The translations under genes were made by a program, and so were the position numbers. 5,427 nucleotides of DNA from Nitrospirales bacterium (lineage in GTDB: Bacteria > Nitrospirota > Nitrospiria > Nitrospirales > UBA8639), in contig JACDDF010000194.1 in the NCBI GenBank assembly GCA_013817135.1, positions 1-5,427 on the forward strand, given 5' to 3'. The notes under the pieces were generated by a model. That model was given only the letters and a program-made list of their open reading frames with translations, was not told the origin of the DNA and did no database searches. This document shows positions 5,301 to 5,427 of the stretch, piece by piece. Each line of letters opens with the position of its first letter. Position 1 is the stretch's first letter.

Positions 5301-5427
5301 TACGACACCTCCACGTGAGGAATTGCATGTGTGGGAGCCAAGGACCTTTGTAAAATATCGGAAGGAAATGCAGGTTTTTTTCCAAGAGTTTTGAGAGTCT
5401 GGACAATGCGTTCGGGTTGTCCCCAAA
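5300..5427 (-). CDS. C-terminal 41 residues of an unidentified protein (starts beyond the right edge)
   Basis: The minus-strand frame with first full codon at 5425 reads GQPERIVQTLKTLGKKPAF, then PSDILQRSLAPTHAIPHVEV, and stops at TAA 5300-5302. The composition is typical of a soluble protein. The stop overlaps the ATG of the DUF2934-like gene (TAATG), a classic arrangement for translational coupling; the GGAGG for that gene lies inside this coding end. This overlap is the main reason to believe the frame over the two others, which are also open here. The family cannot be named from 41 residues, and the gene starts outside the window. Confidence 0.6.
   Translation of the reverse strand, partial: WGQPERIVQTLKTLGKKPAFPSDILQRSLAPTHAIPHVEVS

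Noticed and set aside
5401..5422. Inverted repeat GGACAA...TTGTCC near the right edge as a possible terminator
   Set aside because: It lies within the C-terminal coding frame of the right-edge gene, has only 6 bp and no U-tract.

Overview
The window looks like a bacterial chromosome segment of roughly balanced base composition. Two things hint at Nitrospira or a relative in Nitrospirota. One is a small Lys-rich protein carrying a DUF2934-type motif, a family common there. The other is the company of a tandem universal stress protein, a MarC-family protein and an ADP-forming acyl-CoA ligase. This is an inference from gene content, not a proven assignment.

Left part (1-2602, minus strand): an NDP-forming acyl/acetyl-CoA ligase begins at 1471 and runs off the left edge after 490 residues. 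Upstream of it, on the same strand and 201 bp away, is an intact tandem-domain universal stress protein (1673-2602). The pair suggests acetate or energy metabolism linked to stress signalling. The ligase may be a Pat-type enzyme with a C-terminal acetyltransferase outside the window.

Middle (2603-3712): a 474-bp divergent intergenic region holds candidate promoters for the stress protein (leftward) and for a MarC-family six-helix membrane protein (rightward, 3077-3712). It also holds a nested CAATG/CATTG inverted repeat and a doubtful broken reading frame.

Right part (3713-5427, all minus strand): a zone of small genes, most of them broken. From the right edge leftward these are: (i) the last 41 codons of an unidentified gene whose stop overlaps the next start (TAATG); (ii) a DUF2934-like gene cut by a TAA exactly where the family's Tyr is expected; (iii) a short secreted, highly charged protein with a TTG start, one frameshift and one TAG; (iv) a 72-residue lipoprotein-like ORF with a very strong ribosome binding site; (v) immediately in frame behind its TGA, a further coding-like stretch that shifts frame once at a homopolymer run. 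TAA, TAG and TGA all occur as interruptions, together with two frameshifts. Gene decay (or local sequence error) therefore explains the zone better than a reassigned codon.

I see no mobile element, CRISPR array, rRNA or tRNA. I found no convincing new biological system. The most useful observations are the broken small-gene cluster and the ligase-stress protein pairing.
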